Shown here: positions 12,358 to 23,815 of the stretch, in pieces
How positions within the stretch are numbered: position 1 is the stretch's first letter
Layout of the letters: the number at the start of each line of letters is the position of its first letter
Source: Ulota crispa
Lineage: Eukaryota > Streptophyta > Bryopsida > Orthotrichales > Orthotrichaceae
Reading direction: 5' to 3'
DNA length: 64,000 bases
Assembly: GCA_963920765.1 (NCBI GenBank)
Contig: OY987244.1
Location: 27,260,358-27,324,357, forward strand
Program-made: the position numbers and the translations under genes
Notes under the pieces: model-generated
Seen by the model: only the letters and a program-made list of their open reading frames with translations
Databases searched by the model: none
Told to the model about the DNA's origin: nothing

Positions 12358-12876
12358 TTGGTGAGATGTTGAATTGTTTTGCCCAAAAAAAGAAAAAAAG
12401 AAAGGCCTTATTTGAACTGCTTTCCCTTCCTTCTTTACAACTTCAACCGGCCGTGGCTCAAAATTGGCTGGTTGCTACCTCCAATCTGGCAATAAGAAGA
12501 ACCCAAAAATCCAGTCGTTTATTATTAATTAGGTTCAAGTTTTGATTTAGTGCAATATTTGCAATTTTGAAAACCACACGAAGGAGAAAAATGAAATAAA
12601 ATATGTAGTGTATGTCATGGCTGAGTCAATGTTTTGATACACTATTGTATGCTTAATTCAAGCTACTGTGAATGATAGAACTTATCTTATGTCTATTTAC
12701 CCATTAAAAAGTCATGAGTAGCATTGGAAATAATGAACAACATCCACATGGGCCCGCCTTTTCTTCCACAAAGTAAGACTTTTTTAAGAGAGGTCTGTTC
12801 TTAGTATTTTAGAGGGTTTTCATTTTTATGACTTGGGTTTGTTTCTTTCATTTGGCTATCCACTAGCAAGAAAATC
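12358..12876. other. AT-rich DNA, nothing recognised
   Basis: A short frame over 12234-12545 spans element ends and is not credible as a gene. No other structure noted. Confidence 0.5.
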
Positions 12877-12967
12877 ATGGTCGAATCTACAAAAAATTGT
12901 GACCTAATCTACAGTATACTGTAGGTTAGGTCACAATTTTTGTCAACTTTTTGTAAATTCAACCATG
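12877..12967. mobile_element. Small near-perfect palindrome (91 bp)
   Basis: The sequence folds about position 12915/12916. The core arm, TGACCTAATCTACAGTA and its inverse, has one mismatch across 25 bp, and the outermost bases CATGGT and ACCATG also pair. It is probably a miniature foldback transposon. It shares CTGTAGGTTAGG with the TIR element at 13927-14300. Confidence 0.7.
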
Positions 12968-13001
12968 TTTCACTTTTAGATATTTAAAAATGATTTCTTA
13001 A

Positions 13002-13913
13002 CCCTTAAAGGACCATGGCCTTTATTTTGTCAAAAGACACTCAAAACTGCCACCTCTATGGCAAAGAGCAAAAAAATTTGAAAATCAGGCATTTTGCATA
13101 TCTGACCGTAGGATCTTGTGCTAGAATATTATAAGAATGTGTTATACAAAACTCAAGAACTTTGACCGCACAAATTGGAAGATATTGAATTTAAAAAGTA
13201 AAAAATAACTTTTTTTGCACCTTGCTTGCTTAGATTATTTAACTTTGAACATTTTTAACTTAAATTTTTTGCACCACAGAGTTTGGAATTCTATTTTTGT
13301 ATGGTGGGAAGTTGAGTTGGGAATCTTGGGAAAAATTCAAAAAAGAATACTTAATTTTCATTCTTTAAAAAGACATTAGGTAGAGGAAGGTATGAGATTG
13401 AACAAAATCTTAAATTGCTAATAACCCTGCAATGGAATTGAAACTCAATAATTCCAATGGTGATATTGTTCTAGAAAGCAAACTTCACCCTCTCCAAAAA
13501 AGAATTTTGAAAAAATGTTAAATCTGCATTCAAAAGTGAAGTTTATAAGTTATTTTTTCAAGAAGATGCTTGAGTTGCCCAAAAAACAAGATTGTCCGTA
13601 ACTTTCTCATAACTAGTCCAAATGGAATGAATCAAAGCTCCAAAAGTAGAAATAGATATAATCTATGAGAAAAAAAGAAAAAAATTATAGTTTTTATAAG
13701 AATTTTATTTGCTGCCCGGAGTCTCCAAATTTGTGCTTAATTGGACATAACTTTTGCTCCTTGGCATCAATTGGAATAAAAATGATATTCCCCAAAAGCT
13801 AATGTGTTTTTCTATCTTCCAAAAAGTTTCAAAAAATTAGGACAAAAATTGAGGCCGTAGGTACCTGCCCAAAATCCCATTTGTCTCCCAAAGGGACAAT
13901 GGTCCTTTAGGGG
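13002..13913 (+). mobile_element. TTAA element, family B, copy 1 (912 bp)
   Basis: TTAA flanks at 12998-13001 and 13914-13917. The ends are CCCTTAAAGGACCATGGCC and, inward from the right, CCCCTAAAGGACCATTGTCC. A subterminal hairpin-like block with TTGTC and GGGACAA lies near the right end. Sister copies are at 26935-27867 and 62872-63788. Non-coding. Confidence 0.85.
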
Positions 13914-13926
13914 TTAAAAGATCAAT

Positions 13927-14300
13927 ACTACTGTAGGTTGAGAGCAAATTCGGCATAAAATAATTTTCCAAAATTTAGCCCTATTATTTTGTAAATTATT
14001 CTTCAAAAATGTCCAATGTCAAATAAAACAGAACATTGAATTACCTAATATTGTAAAAGTCATTAAGCCTATCTAATTCTAAAAGGTCAATATCAATTCT
14101 AGTAAGACTCAATCTGCTGCAAACTTTGTACCAAGACCTAATTTTGGCTTGATTCTACTAAAAAAAATAGTTGATTGCCATATAGTAATTTTTTTCTTTG
14201 AAAATGCCTAATCCTCTACTAATTACTAAACTTGATGCCAAATCAAAAAAAATTAATTCCGCAATTGATTGTCAAATTTGCTCCTAACCTACATTATTGT
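13927..14300. mobile_element. TIR MITE of about 370 bp
   Basis: The left end ACTGTAGGTTGAGAGCAAAT pairs with the right end ATTTGCTCCTAACCTACAT. The interior is AT-rich and non-coding. Target duplication is not clear. Confidence 0.5.
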
Positions 14301-14895
14301 GATACAAGATGTTAGTTGAAAGAAATTGCTTAGAATAGACGCACACAAGTAACCAATTTTAGTAAGGTTCTTTAAATGCAAATATTTGATCAATGCATGT
14401 GTGCATGAAAGTGTGATTAATTGGCAAAAGAAAATATATCAAACGTGTTAAGGATTTTATTGACTTGGAACTATGTTTGCCAATATAACGATAGCTATTG
14501 TCACAAACCGGCACAAGAGATCAAGTTTGAAATGAAACGAGCTAATTGCTAATACCTTCACTATGGCTACTTCCTCATGCACTTACACGAGGTCAATGTA
14601 GTATTGCAACAAATGACTTTGAGCAAAACAAACATATAGAATCTAGTGAGCAATTTGCATGAGTGAATAGGTAGAATTAATCATGGTCTACTGGCATGCC
14701 AATCTTGCAAAAAAAAATGACATTCTTTTTGCTTGATAAATTATAACATATGCAAACGACCAAAGCATCAATTGTGAGAGCCACAATCAAAGAATGTGAG
14801 GCGTGGCGTGCATTGTTCCAAGGTCAAGAAAAATGCAACGAAGTGCAAAAACAAAGTAAGAGTTAGCAAATGCCAGGACAATTGAAAAAGCTATT
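14301..14895. other. AT-rich DNA, no gene recognised
   Basis: No repeat or coding structure was identified. Confidence 0.5.
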
Positions 14896-14899
14896 TTAA

Positions 14900-15248
14900 C
14901 CCTTGAACTTCAGATGGGTGACTGTGCCTGCCCTCTACAGTGGTGTGGCAGGTGCCCACCCATTAAAGTTTTGTTTCTTAAAATTGCAAAAGTCAACAAT
15001 GTATGGTGCCCTCATCAAAGTGCAAGATGAGCAGATTGGGACCTAACACCGCAACTCTCAATCTTCTCACAATTTGGATTGCCTAAAAATATGAATGCAT
15101 CACATGATGTAATTTTTTGCCTTCCGTGATGAACCAAGTGTTTATGATCACTTTTGAAAAAAATCAGATGAAAAACAAATTTTTTCTGGAACACATACTC
15201 TTTTTTCAAAGCCTGCGGACGTTTTTTGTCCGCCTCAACATTTAGGGG
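14900..15248 (+). mobile_element. TTAA element, family C, copy 1 (349 bp)
   Basis: TTAA at 14896-14899 and 15249-15252. Ends are CCCTTGAACTTCAG and, inward from the right, CCCCTAAATGTTGAGGCGG. Two internal hairpins are visible, GCCTGCC/GGTGTGGCAGG near 14920 and GCGGAC/GTCCGC near 15225. A second copy near 47715-49260 has been split by nested insertions. Confidence 0.8.
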
Positions 15249-15252
15249 TTAA

Positions 15253-15882
15253 TAAGATTGAGGCTACTTTTTAATTACTAACCATGACCTACCCAATACC
15301 CATGTATACTTATTGACCGCTCCTCATGCCAACTCTAAAAAAAAGTTGTTTAACTCCAACAAAACTTTATCGAGCTTTGCCAACTTTGCCGTCACATGAA
15401 AATCTGCCCTTTAAAATCCTGACGTCACCTCACTTGCTTACTCCGAAGGCATGAAATTCCGTGCCATTCTCTCAAGCAGTCCTTTGCCACGTGTCCTTGG
15501 GAGAAGGTACAGGAGGTGGCCTTCCTCGCATAAGTACAAAGCACACCACTTAGCAGTCTCTTACACTCTCCACGATTTTATTGGATTGCATGTAATTTAA
15601 ATTGTACTTTAACCCCTTTAACCCCTTAGGGCAGAAGGAGGCAAAAACTGCTTTCATAGGTTATAAATATTTTTTTAGGGAGTGTTGTTATTAATTTCAG
15701 ATCATGGATTGATCAATTACAAACATGTGGGGAGTGAAGTCTATTTTCACTTGTATTTGTTTGATCAAAGTTTGGAATTACAAACTCTTGTAGAGAGAGT
15801 GATTCATTGGAAGGGGTATTGAGAAACTTGAGTGTTTAGTACAAATCACTCACCAAAACACCAACAAGAGGATGACATCATC
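15253..15882. other. Unannotated stretch with one orphan element end
   Basis: The sequence near 15609-15630 reads TTAACCCCTTTAACCCCTTA, which looks like two overlapping TTAA-element left ends, but no matching right end is seen. The rest shows nothing organised. Confidence 0.4.
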
Positions 15883-15886
15883 TTAA

Positions 15887-16805
15887 CCCCTAAAGGACCA
15901 TTGTCCCTATGTGGGACAAATGAGATTTTGGGCATGTACCTATGGCTAAACTACTTTGCGTGATTTTTTGAAACTTTTATTGAAGATGGGGAATTCAAAG
16001 ATTTGGGTGGGCATCTGATTTTTTCTTCATTCCGACAATTATTGAAGAAGTTATGCATGAATTTTTGAAAACAAGCAAGATCGGGCAGCCAAAAACCTTT
16101 AAAAAAATAACATTTTCAAAAAATAAAAATCTGAAATTGGTTCTTTAGATTTATATATATGTGGGGAGCTATGAATCATTCAATTTTGATTTATGAGTGA
16201 AAAGTTTTAGTTTGCGGATAGGTACGGGTCTCCCATACCTCCATTCCTTTTGCCTTTGGTACTTTACTTTTTAGAGCTCATTGTGGTTTTTTTTTTTTTT
16301 TCCGAGTTGTAGTAGACTAAGACTCCTTGGTTTTCACCATTTGGATCAATGTGATTCATATTTCTCAATTTTACATAAATCCTCCAATCTTGCCTAGTGT
16401 ATATGCAAACTTCATGACCTTACGGCATTGCAGGATTTTACAAAGTATGATTCACACCTCCAATTCATTTGAAAATTCTTCCACACTTACCTAATTTGGT
16501 CTTCTACATGGGAAAAATAAACCTCAATTTTGCATACAGCAATTTTTTTGATTTAGGGGCAATCAAAGGCATCTGAAATTTTTGGGCAATAGGGAAAAAA
16601 ACTTTTTATCTCATTTCAAATGTCAATATCTCACTCCTCTACATCTAGAATGAGCTGATTTTTTTAGCAAGTACCTCCCATAGTCTAGGGCAAGATCTTA
16701 GATTGGATTTCCAAAAATAATTGTTTTCCTACCTTTCTACTCATTCTCCCAAAAAAGGCAGTTTTGGATAACTTTCACTAGAAAATGGGTTTGGTCCGTT
16801 AGGGG
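15887..16805 (+). mobile_element. TTAA element, family G, copy 1 (919 bp)
   Basis: TTAA at 15883-15886 and 16806-16809, the latter shared with the next element. The left end CCCCTAAAGGACCATTGTCC continues into a subterminal hairpin (TTGTCCC, then GGGACAA). The right end is TTGGTCCGTTAGGGG. Family members are 57652-58565 and the fragment at 3660-4338. Non-coding. Confidence 0.85.
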
Positions 16806-16809
16806 TTAA

Positions 16810-17544
16810 CCCCTAAAAGCCCACTTGTCCCTTCAAGGGACAAATTGGATTTTGGGCAGCTCACTACAAATGGATGTTTTGTCTTTTTTTCTTTGAAATT
16901 TTCACACATGATGTGCCCAAGGAGTAGCTTTAAGGTTCAACAATTTTCATAACTTTTGACTACATGGTTCAAAAGTTATTGCATGATATGTAGTTTTTTT
17001 AAACTCTGGGCAGCCAGGGCAGCTCAAAAATCTTCTTCAAAAATATTGTTTTTTTAATTTTTTTTGAAATTGGCTCTTTAGACTTATGTGTAAGTGCAAA
17101 GCTTTAAATCATTTAATTCCAATAAATGAGATGAAAGTTATGAGAAGTTTTAATTTGTTGGTAGGTATAGTTTTTAGAGACTCATATCTACTTACAAACT
17201 AAAAGTTCTCATTTTTTTCATTTCATTTGTCAAAATTTAATGATTTAAAGCTTCCCACATATATATAAGTATAAACAACCAATTCCAAAAAAAAAATATC
17301 TAAAAATATTATTTTTAAAGAAGTTTTTTGAGCTGCCCAAGCTGCCCGGAGTTTAAAAAAAACAGCATATCATGCAATAACTTTTGAACCATGTAATCAA
17401 AAGTTATGAAAATTGTTGGACCTTAAAATTACTCCTTGGGCAGATCATGTGTGAAAATTTCAAAGAAAAAAGATGAAACATTCACTTGTAGTGAGCTACC
17501 CAAAATGCTATATTGCCAAAAAATAGTGCTTGGGCCTTTAGGGG
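16810..17544 (+). mobile_element. TTAA element, family F, copy 1 (735 bp)
   Basis: It shares its left TTAA (16806-16809) with the preceding element and its right TTAA (17545-17548) with the following one. Ends are CCCCTAAAAGCCCACTTGTC and, inward from the right, CCCCTAAAGGCCCAAGC. A perfect subterminal hairpin TTGTCCCTT/CAAGGGACAA follows the left end. The two halves of the element are themselves broadly inverted: the ACTTTTGACTACATGG block on the left has an inverse on the right. Copies: 41591-42332, 54031-54951. Confidence 0.85.
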
Positions 17545-17548
17545 TTAA

Positions 17549-18190
17549 GACTTTAAGGACCGGGTGAATAGTGCCACAACATCCAACCCAACTATTCTTT
17601 GGCTATACTCCTCATTTGAGCTCTTTAGTCTTGTCAAGGTTGTATAATCAAAATCACTTATATGTTGTCACACTTCTTTTGAGAAAACATGTATTTGTAA
17701 GTCAATAATGTTTAAAATAACTTGTTCAATTGGCTTTCTTAACCATGCAAATCTTATTTTTCTAAAAACAATCAAAATTTCATGATCTTTTTCACAATTT
17801 TTGTTCTCCAACCACCCATGCCTTTCCTTCACCAAATATGGTATATGTTACAATTTTTTCCCAAAATTCCAAGTTCAAGCCCTTCAACATATTGCACATA
17901 AGAAAAATACACAATTTTGAAATTTGATTTGACAACAGTTGCTTGTATGAGCCATTCATACAACCTATATGGTCCAAACTTAATCTAATGCACCACCTTT
18001 CACTTCACCAATGCAACACAAATCATAAGCAAATTGATCCTAAAAAATTATGTGCTTATCTTCCAAGACTGTAGTTTACATTGGTATAGTTGGATTGTGC
18101 TTTTTACATCCAACTTAAGTGCTAAAAAGACTGAAGTAATTTGCTTTTTCAAAATAACAAATAGCTTGGAGAGCAAGTGGCCCTAAGGGG
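17549..18190. mobile_element. Probable TTAA element, family N (642 bp)
   Basis: It lies between two TTAA sites (17545-17548, 18191-18194). The ends are diverged: GACTTTAAGGACC on the left and, inward from the right, CCCCTTAGGGCCAC. No second copy is in the window, so support is weaker than for the neighbours. Confidence 0.5.
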
Positions 18191-18280
18191 TTAAAGCTCT
18201 TAGGATGGTCCCTCTTCAAAGGTCCCATTCCACCAATTTGGAGGTTTGAGGTGTATTGTTAGTTGACTTTCAATTTTTAA

Positions 18281-18507
18281 CCTCTAAACGTCTGAGCGTG
18301 TCATTGCGGCCAGTAGAATACAAGGTGTTTTTCTTGCATGTAGAATAGATTTACATCTTTTTTACATTTAAGATCAACAAAAAAGTCGGAGAATAGATCA
18401 AAGCAATTCTAGTGAGCTACTTGAGATTCCAAATTAAAACTTCTTATTGGTATCAAATGCCAACTATACGGCAACGCATGTATTATGCCTTATGGTCATC
18501 TAAGGCT
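18281..18507 (-). mobile_element. TTAA element, family D, copy 1 (reversed)
   Basis: TTAA stands at 18277-18280. The sequence is a reversed family D copy, sharing the GCGGCCAGTA block, TTGCATGTAGAAT and TCTAGTGAGCTACTTGAGA with the copy at 27872-28097. The far end is decayed, so the right boundary is approximate. Confidence 0.65.
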
Positions 18508-18511
18508 CATT

Positions 18512-19069
18512 TCTATTTATAAAGCATCAAGTGTCTTTCCGTTGTCTCGGTGAAAATTCTCTCATCATGTGGATATGTGCATTACAACTAAATATGTTTG
18601 AATTTCAATAGGTGATGTATTATGTCTTTTAATTAAATAAAACTGCTAAGGAAAATGAAGTGGATTTGGAAAGCGTAAGAGGAAAAAGTGATAAGTGTCT
18701 TGAGTGGAGTTAGGTAGGACAAGAGGGTAAGCCAATGTGTCCCACATACCCCTCATTCTAGATAAGGATGAGAAGTAGAAGGAAAATGTCTTTTTAGCAT
18801 GTGTGAGTTAATTGCTTGTTAAAAAATCCGAGCCTTGAAGGGAGCAAAGTTTTTGGTGTATCTATCTTTTGTCAATGAAATTTTGAGAGTTTGTTCTTGG
18901 TAAAGATACCTTTCCAAAAAGTGTTTGCAAGTTTGATTTGAAGCTAGGATGCAAAAGTTATGAGTGTTTGAGTTTGAGAATAACCAATGCCATATTAAGT
19001 AGAAAGCATGAGAATTTGACAAGCCATAGTTGAAGTTGAATCCATCATTTTGTAGCAAAACTTGGAGGG
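18512..19069. other. AT-rich DNA
   Basis: A 79-codon minus-strand frame at 18819-19058 has no recognisable similarity and no supporting signals. Nothing else noted. Confidence 0.4.
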
Positions 19070-19275
19070 TGTATTCTTCTTAGTTTTTAATTTTTAAGAA
19101 CATTTTAAACTTGAAATTTGGAGCCTTGTAAAGGAAGATACAAAGGTGCAAAAGCTTAGAGGTTGGCTATCTTTTATGAGTGTGTGACTACAACTTTGAA
19201 GAGCCATAACGTCTAGTTGGTTTGGATTTTTTTTTTGAATCTTTTAGGAGTGATAGCTTGTTAAATTAGCTTATT
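19070..19275 (+). repeat. Dispersed repeat Z, copy 2 (partial)
   Basis: It aligns with 2440-2640: AGGAAGATA, GGTGCAAAAGCTTAGAGGTT and AGAGCCATAAC occur in the same order and spacing. It is shorter than the other two copies. Confidence 0.5.
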
Positions 19276-19320
19276 AGATTGCTATCATTCATTTTATTTG
19301 GAAGATTTTTGAGAAAGTTA

Positions 19321-19560
19321 TGTCGTTTGGAAGTTTGAGAGATTTTGGAGGTTTGAGAGATTTAGAGGTTTCATAGATTTGGAGGGTTGATAGATTTGAG
19401 AGTTTGATATATTGGAGGTCTTGAGAGTTTTGGAGGATTGAGGGATTTGAGGAATTGAGAAAGAGCCCATTTTGAATAGCATGTGCTTTCTAAAATTCCC
19501 TTTTTGAGTATATAGTAGACAGTGCCCATTTTGGAGAGCAGATGCTCTCTAGAATTTTTT
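19321..19560. repeat. Degenerate tandem repeats rich in GGAGGTTTGAGAG
   Basis: From 19326 to about 19458 a unit of about 18-20 bp resembling GGAGGTTTGAGAGATTT recurs with much drift. It is followed by a direct repeat of about 40 bp containing GCCCATTTTG and TGCTCTCTA (near 19452 and 19522). Confidence 0.6.
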
Positions 19561-19964
19561 TTAGAGCTTGCATTAAGATAGACCAGCTATACATAGAGTT
19601 GTAGACAAACATTGTGTATTCCCAAAGCGCGTTCTTCTCAACTTGACATTGTCAAGAAAAATTTGAAATTCTACATTGATACTAGAAATTTGAAATTTTC
19701 TATATAAAAGGAGAGGGAGAGGAAGATTAAGGGAAGGAGCGGATTAAAAGTTCCTAAAAACTTGAAGAGCGATGGAGAGGAAAAGGCAAGGAATGGGAGG
19801 GTGAAAATGGAGGGCAAACAAATTTAGTAAGACTAAAAGAAGAAGGAGAAAGAAGAAGATGCATGTGAGACGATCCAAAGCATGAGCAAGACATAAAGTA
19901 CCAGCATCCGTAAGCGTAGAGTCCCCATGCCCGTCACGTGACAGTGGTAGGGCTAATCAATAAA
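19561..19964. other. Purine-rich stretch, no gene
   Basis: Between about 19700 and 19860 one strand is mostly A and G. I see no open frame or element. Confidence 0.5.
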
Positions 19965-20290
19965 AAAACAAATGGTTGTGGGTGGCTGAGTGATGGTTGT
20001 GGGTGACTAGCATGAGGTTTTGAGTACCCATCTCACTATTTAAGAACCAACAACCCTTGTGATTAACATCTCTTACACATGGTTCTTACAATTTCAGTGA
20101 TTTTGGACTTTGAAAAATCTTTGTGAACAAACACTTGTAATTGGAACCTTGAAATTGATGCCAATATTTTTGGTTTCCATTTCCTAACTTACAATATTTT
20201 TTTCAAAGTTAGGCAATTGTTTTACCTACTCCAAAACCCTTACTTCCACGCTTATGGGTGCACCTACCTTACATGTGCTTTGTCATGCTT
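19965..20290 (+). repeat. LTR-like direct repeat, copy 1
   Basis: It matches 25440-25830 in order and orientation: CATCTCACTATTTAAGAAC, GATTTTGGACTTT, then TTGAAATTGATGCCAATATT and CGCTTATGGGTG. The motif TATTTAAG could serve as a TATA box. The pair may be LTRs or solo LTRs of one retroelement family, but I do not see primer-binding site, polypurine tract or reverse transcriptase between them. Confidence 0.5.
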
Positions 20291-20412
20291 GTAGGGATAC
20301 AATTTTATGCTATTTCCATGCTTCTAATTGTTATTTCTTTGAAAGTCAAAAGCAAATTTTAGTTAAACCATGAATGGATGAATTAAAATCAACAAATCCC
20401 ATGTGTACTTAA

Positions 20413-21368
20413 CCCCTAAAGGACCAAGGTTGTTTTTTGAGAAAAAATTTTGAGAAACTGCTAACTTTTAGTGCATTGCCCAAAATTGAACTTAAAAACA
20501 TTTTTTCTCAATTTCAACCGTATAAAAGTGTGCAAAATAGATAAAATAATATTTACAAAAAAATCCAACCCATTTGACTGCTCAGATTGTAAGATTATAA
20601 TGTTTGAGGTGAGAAAATAGCTTTATTTCATTCTTGTAAAACAAGGTTGGCAGACTTTGAGCCTTCTTAGAGTAAAATTTTTGCTCTACAAAAATTTGAG
20701 TTTTTTGACCATTCACAAGTATATGATGTTAGGTTCACTCATGAAAACTTTCAGATGCAAAAATACTATCTAGCTTGTTCTAAATCATCCTCCAGTGCAA
20801 AGAGGTTAAGCAAATTGGCAATACATTAGTCATTCTTTCATGATTTCTTGTGCATTGAGGACATCTTTTACTTGAAATCTGAATAGTGAAAAATTAGAGA
20901 CAAACATTTGAAACATATGAAAAAATGTTTCAAGAGTTTTGGATTTATAAATTGAAAGATAATAGAGCTTGAAGTTAGAGGATTTTTTTTTTCTTGAAAC
21001 TACCTAAACATAGTTAACAAGGTTTGACTCCCTTCTAAATGTGATGTGAGAGTTTTTTTTTTTTTATTTGTCTGGAAATTGTACATTATGTTTTTTTAGT
21101 AACATACTTGCCAAATTTCAAAAGTTGATCAGAGTTTTAGCATAAGATTCTCCAAAGATGCCCAAATTGCCCAAGCTACCCTATTACTTTTGGGCAACAT
21201 AAATTTTGAACCGGGCATCCAATTGGGAAAAAAATTACATTTCCACTTTTGGGATACATATTTGCACCTTATGTATCAATTTTGAGAAAATCAAACAAAA
21301 ATTAACTCCATAAGACCCTACCCGAGTTCTCAAGTGACTATTAAACAAGCCACTTGATCCTTTAGGGG
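20413..21368 (+). mobile_element. TTAA element, family E, copy 1 (956 bp)
   Basis: Left flank TTAA (20409-20412); right flank CTAA (21369-21372), a one-base decay. Ends are CCCCTAAAGGACCAAGG and GATCCTTTAGGGG. Close relatives are 48234-49194 in the same orientation and 46757-47710 in reverse. Non-coding. Confidence 0.8.
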
Positions 21369-21372
21369 CTAA

Positions 21373-21733
21373 AGCAGAAGCACAACAACGCACAACCACA
21401 ATAAGACCTAGTTAAAACAACCTTGCATCACAAATTTTCTTGTTTCCCAATATCCTTGAACTTCTCTTATAACGTATGCTCAAACACCACAATGACTTCT
21501 CTGCAGTAGCTCTCACCTTCTCTGTAGCAACTCCGAGTCCTCTTGCCCAAAACAAAGTTTTGAACAAGGGCCATTGTGATATGGATGTGCTGCATTGGCA
21601 AGTTTACAGTGCTAGAATTGCAACAGAGTGGACAAATTCAGTTTATTATTGAAATTGGAAAATATTCGGGTGAAAAAGGTGCAACAACAACCTAATTGCA
21701 ATCCCATCTACCATCTTTGAGTTGACAATGCCC
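21373..21733. other. Unannotated DNA
   Basis: No reading frame or repeat recognised. Confidence 0.5.
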
Positions 21734-21736
21734 TTA

Positions 21737-22105
21737 GGAGGCGGTTCTCGCTATGTCCCATATCTCACGTTCCATAAATCTAAGAAATTGATTGGTGTAA
21801 AGCCAAAGATTGAGACTTGATCCTTACACAAGGTTCCAAGTCCCACTTCCTAATTCATTGCATTTTATTTACCTGACAACACTTTTTAAAAGTTGTGATG
21901 CCAACAAAAAGGGACTTTGCTCAAAGTTTGGTTCAATCATTTTGCTAAATCCAACTTTCAATTCAAGTTCTAGCTATATTTTTGTATAAAGCATATATAA
22001 TTTTTTTTATACTTCTTTTTACTCTTAATAACTCTACAAAGTTGGGATCTCACATTAAGATATGACTTGTAAAGAGGGGACGTGGGAAATAGTGTGAACC
22101 ACACC
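21737..22105 (+). mobile_element. PIF/Harbinger-like MITE, family I (369 bp)
   Basis: TTA is duplicated at 21734-21736 and 22106-22108. The left end GGAGGCGGTTCTCGCTAT pairs, with some mismatch, with the right end read inward GGTGTGGTTCACACTAT. A 3-bp TTA duplication with such ends fits PIF/Harbinger. A partial relative lies at 9117-9430 and a weaker one near 50930-51120. Non-coding. Confidence 0.6.
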
Positions 22106-22236
22106 TTAGTTCATTAAGATACACTTAAGAGATAATACTTTCAAAAGGGCTCTTTGAATCAATTAAAAATTGTGTAGAATTACAATTGATTTTGGGTTAA
22201 TCTATATATATAATTGAATATCATTCAATATTTTAT

Positions 22237-22312
22237 CAGTCAGTTAGGGTTGGGTATGACTAGGATAGGGTTGAGCATGACTAGGAGAGGGTCAGGCATG
22301 ATTGGGATCGGA
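22237..22312. repeat. Degenerate repeat of about 23 bp, three copies
   Basis: GGGTTGGGTATGACTAGGAT, then versions with GAGCATGACTAGGAG and CAGGCATGATTGGGAT, follow one another. It lies just upstream of the 16-bp minisatellite. Confidence 0.7.
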
Positions 22313-22429
22313 AAGTTATAAATGGAATAAAGTAAAATCACCTATGGCTTCATTAGACATTAACAACATGCCACTAGCAGTTGCACCATCACTGGCAGTT
22401 GTACCACAACTCTCTCTCGACCAAAAAAG

Positions 22430-22632
22430 GGCACGAGGATAGAGGAGCACGAGGATAGGGGAGCACGAGGATAGGGGAGCACGAGGATAGGGGAGCACGA
22501 GGATAGGGGAGCACGAGGATAGGAGGCACGGAGATAGGAGACATAGGGATAGGGGAGCATGGGATAGGGGGCACGGGGATAGGGAACATAGGGATAGGGG
22601 CACAGAGATAGGGAGGCACAAAGATAAAGGAT
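22430..22632. repeat. G-rich minisatellite 1, 16-bp unit
   Basis: At least five near-identical units GCACGAGGATAGGGGA run from 22431, then decay into variants with CACGGGGATAGG and CATAGGGATAGG. Long Ser/Pro/Leu-rich translations on the minus strand (up to 132 codons) are artefacts of the repeat. The array and its right flank (GGGCATAATC, then GGTACGATGGGTAG) are related to minisatellite 2. Confidence 0.9.
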
Positions 22633-22639
22633 GAGGGGC

Positions 22640-23290
22640 ATAATCCAGTCGGTACGATGGGTAGTATACTAGTGGGTAGTTGCAAGAATGACCTGCCAGC
22701 TTTGTCTCAAACACCCTTAAAACTGGTAGTACTATGTAATACTATGAGTTTTTGAAATAAGTTTTTAAAAAATAAAATAAAATATGGACAACTTGTAAAG
22801 CACTCAAAATAGCATACTTGTGAAAATTCATACCTAGAAATTTTTTACTCTAAAAGGCACGTGCAAAACAAAATCACCTTAAAAAGCCAATTTCTTTCTT
22901 GCTTTTTAGAAAATAGTAAAATAATTCAAAAAAACAAAATAAAAACTGGCCATTTGAGAACCCATTAAACTTATTCACATGGTACAATTGCTTTGCTGAG
23001 GAATTTCTTTGTATTTTGCCAATGAAGGAAGATGGGATGCCCACTTTGAGATAATGTAGATGCCATGGAATTTACAATTTTGCAAAATCTTTCTATAAAT
23101 GCATGTAAGTATGCTCCATAAACAACATCCCTGATTTATAGCCCTAGAAAAGCTTTTTTGGACCCAAAATAGTACTAAAAACCCCCAAAATGGCCAAAGT
23201 AGACACCTATTTGGAGGCTGCTTCAAAATAGCAAAATAATTTTAAAAAACACCAAAAAAACATTGAACATCAAAAACTTGCATGTTCACA
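22640..23290. other. AT-rich DNA, no gene recognised
   Basis: No convincing inverted or tandem repeats. An 83-codon minus-strand frame (22975-23226) has no supporting features. Confidence 0.45.
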
Positions 23291-23294
23291 TTAG

Positions 23295-23811
23295 CCTAAA
23301 AGGACAAGTCAACATGACTTCTTTTGCAAAAGTTACAAGCAAAAAACAAGTTGCAGAAGGTGAGGGGGACAGAATGTAATACAAGTCATTCTTGCAATCA
23401 CCCTAGTGGAAATCATAAAACACAGAACGTCAATATGATGTACGGTTTTCTAAACAAAAATTGCTTATGCATAATGAGGCCACCGTGGTAACTATTGTGG
23501 TAGCAAAATCTTTGTAAAGAGATGCTTTTTTTGCTTTATAAAAGTCATATGAACATAAGCAATTACTTTTGTGTTTACAAATAGTGCACAAAAATTTAAC
23601 CTTGGAACAACCCAAAAGCCCTTTGCGGTCGTATGTATGTACTTGTTTGAGCTGCTTTGAAAACTTTCCAATTTTTTTTATGCACCCACCATCATACAAC
23701 CCTTCAATATGTATGATTCTAACACTTAATTTTTAGCCTTTTCAAACTTCTGAATACTGGTTGCGACTTGATTTGGTACTGTAGCTCCAAAGTCCAAGGG
23801 CCCTTTAGGGA
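23295..23811. mobile_element. Possible decayed TTAA element, family O (517 bp)
   Basis: The right end GGGCCCTTTAGGGA abuts TTAA (23812-23815), which is shared with the next family A element. A candidate left end TTAG then CCTAAAAGGACAAG lies at 23291. The terminal match is imperfect and no sister copy is present. Confidence 0.4.
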
Positions 23812-23815
23812 TTAA

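Noticed and set aside
15609-15630. Tandem TTAACCCC ends as a further TTAA element
   Set aside because: No matching right terminus was found, so I list it only as an orphan end.
22316-22714. 132-residue proline/leucine/serine-rich protein on the minus strand
   Set aside because: It is the translation of a 16-bp minisatellite; all three minus frames look alike.
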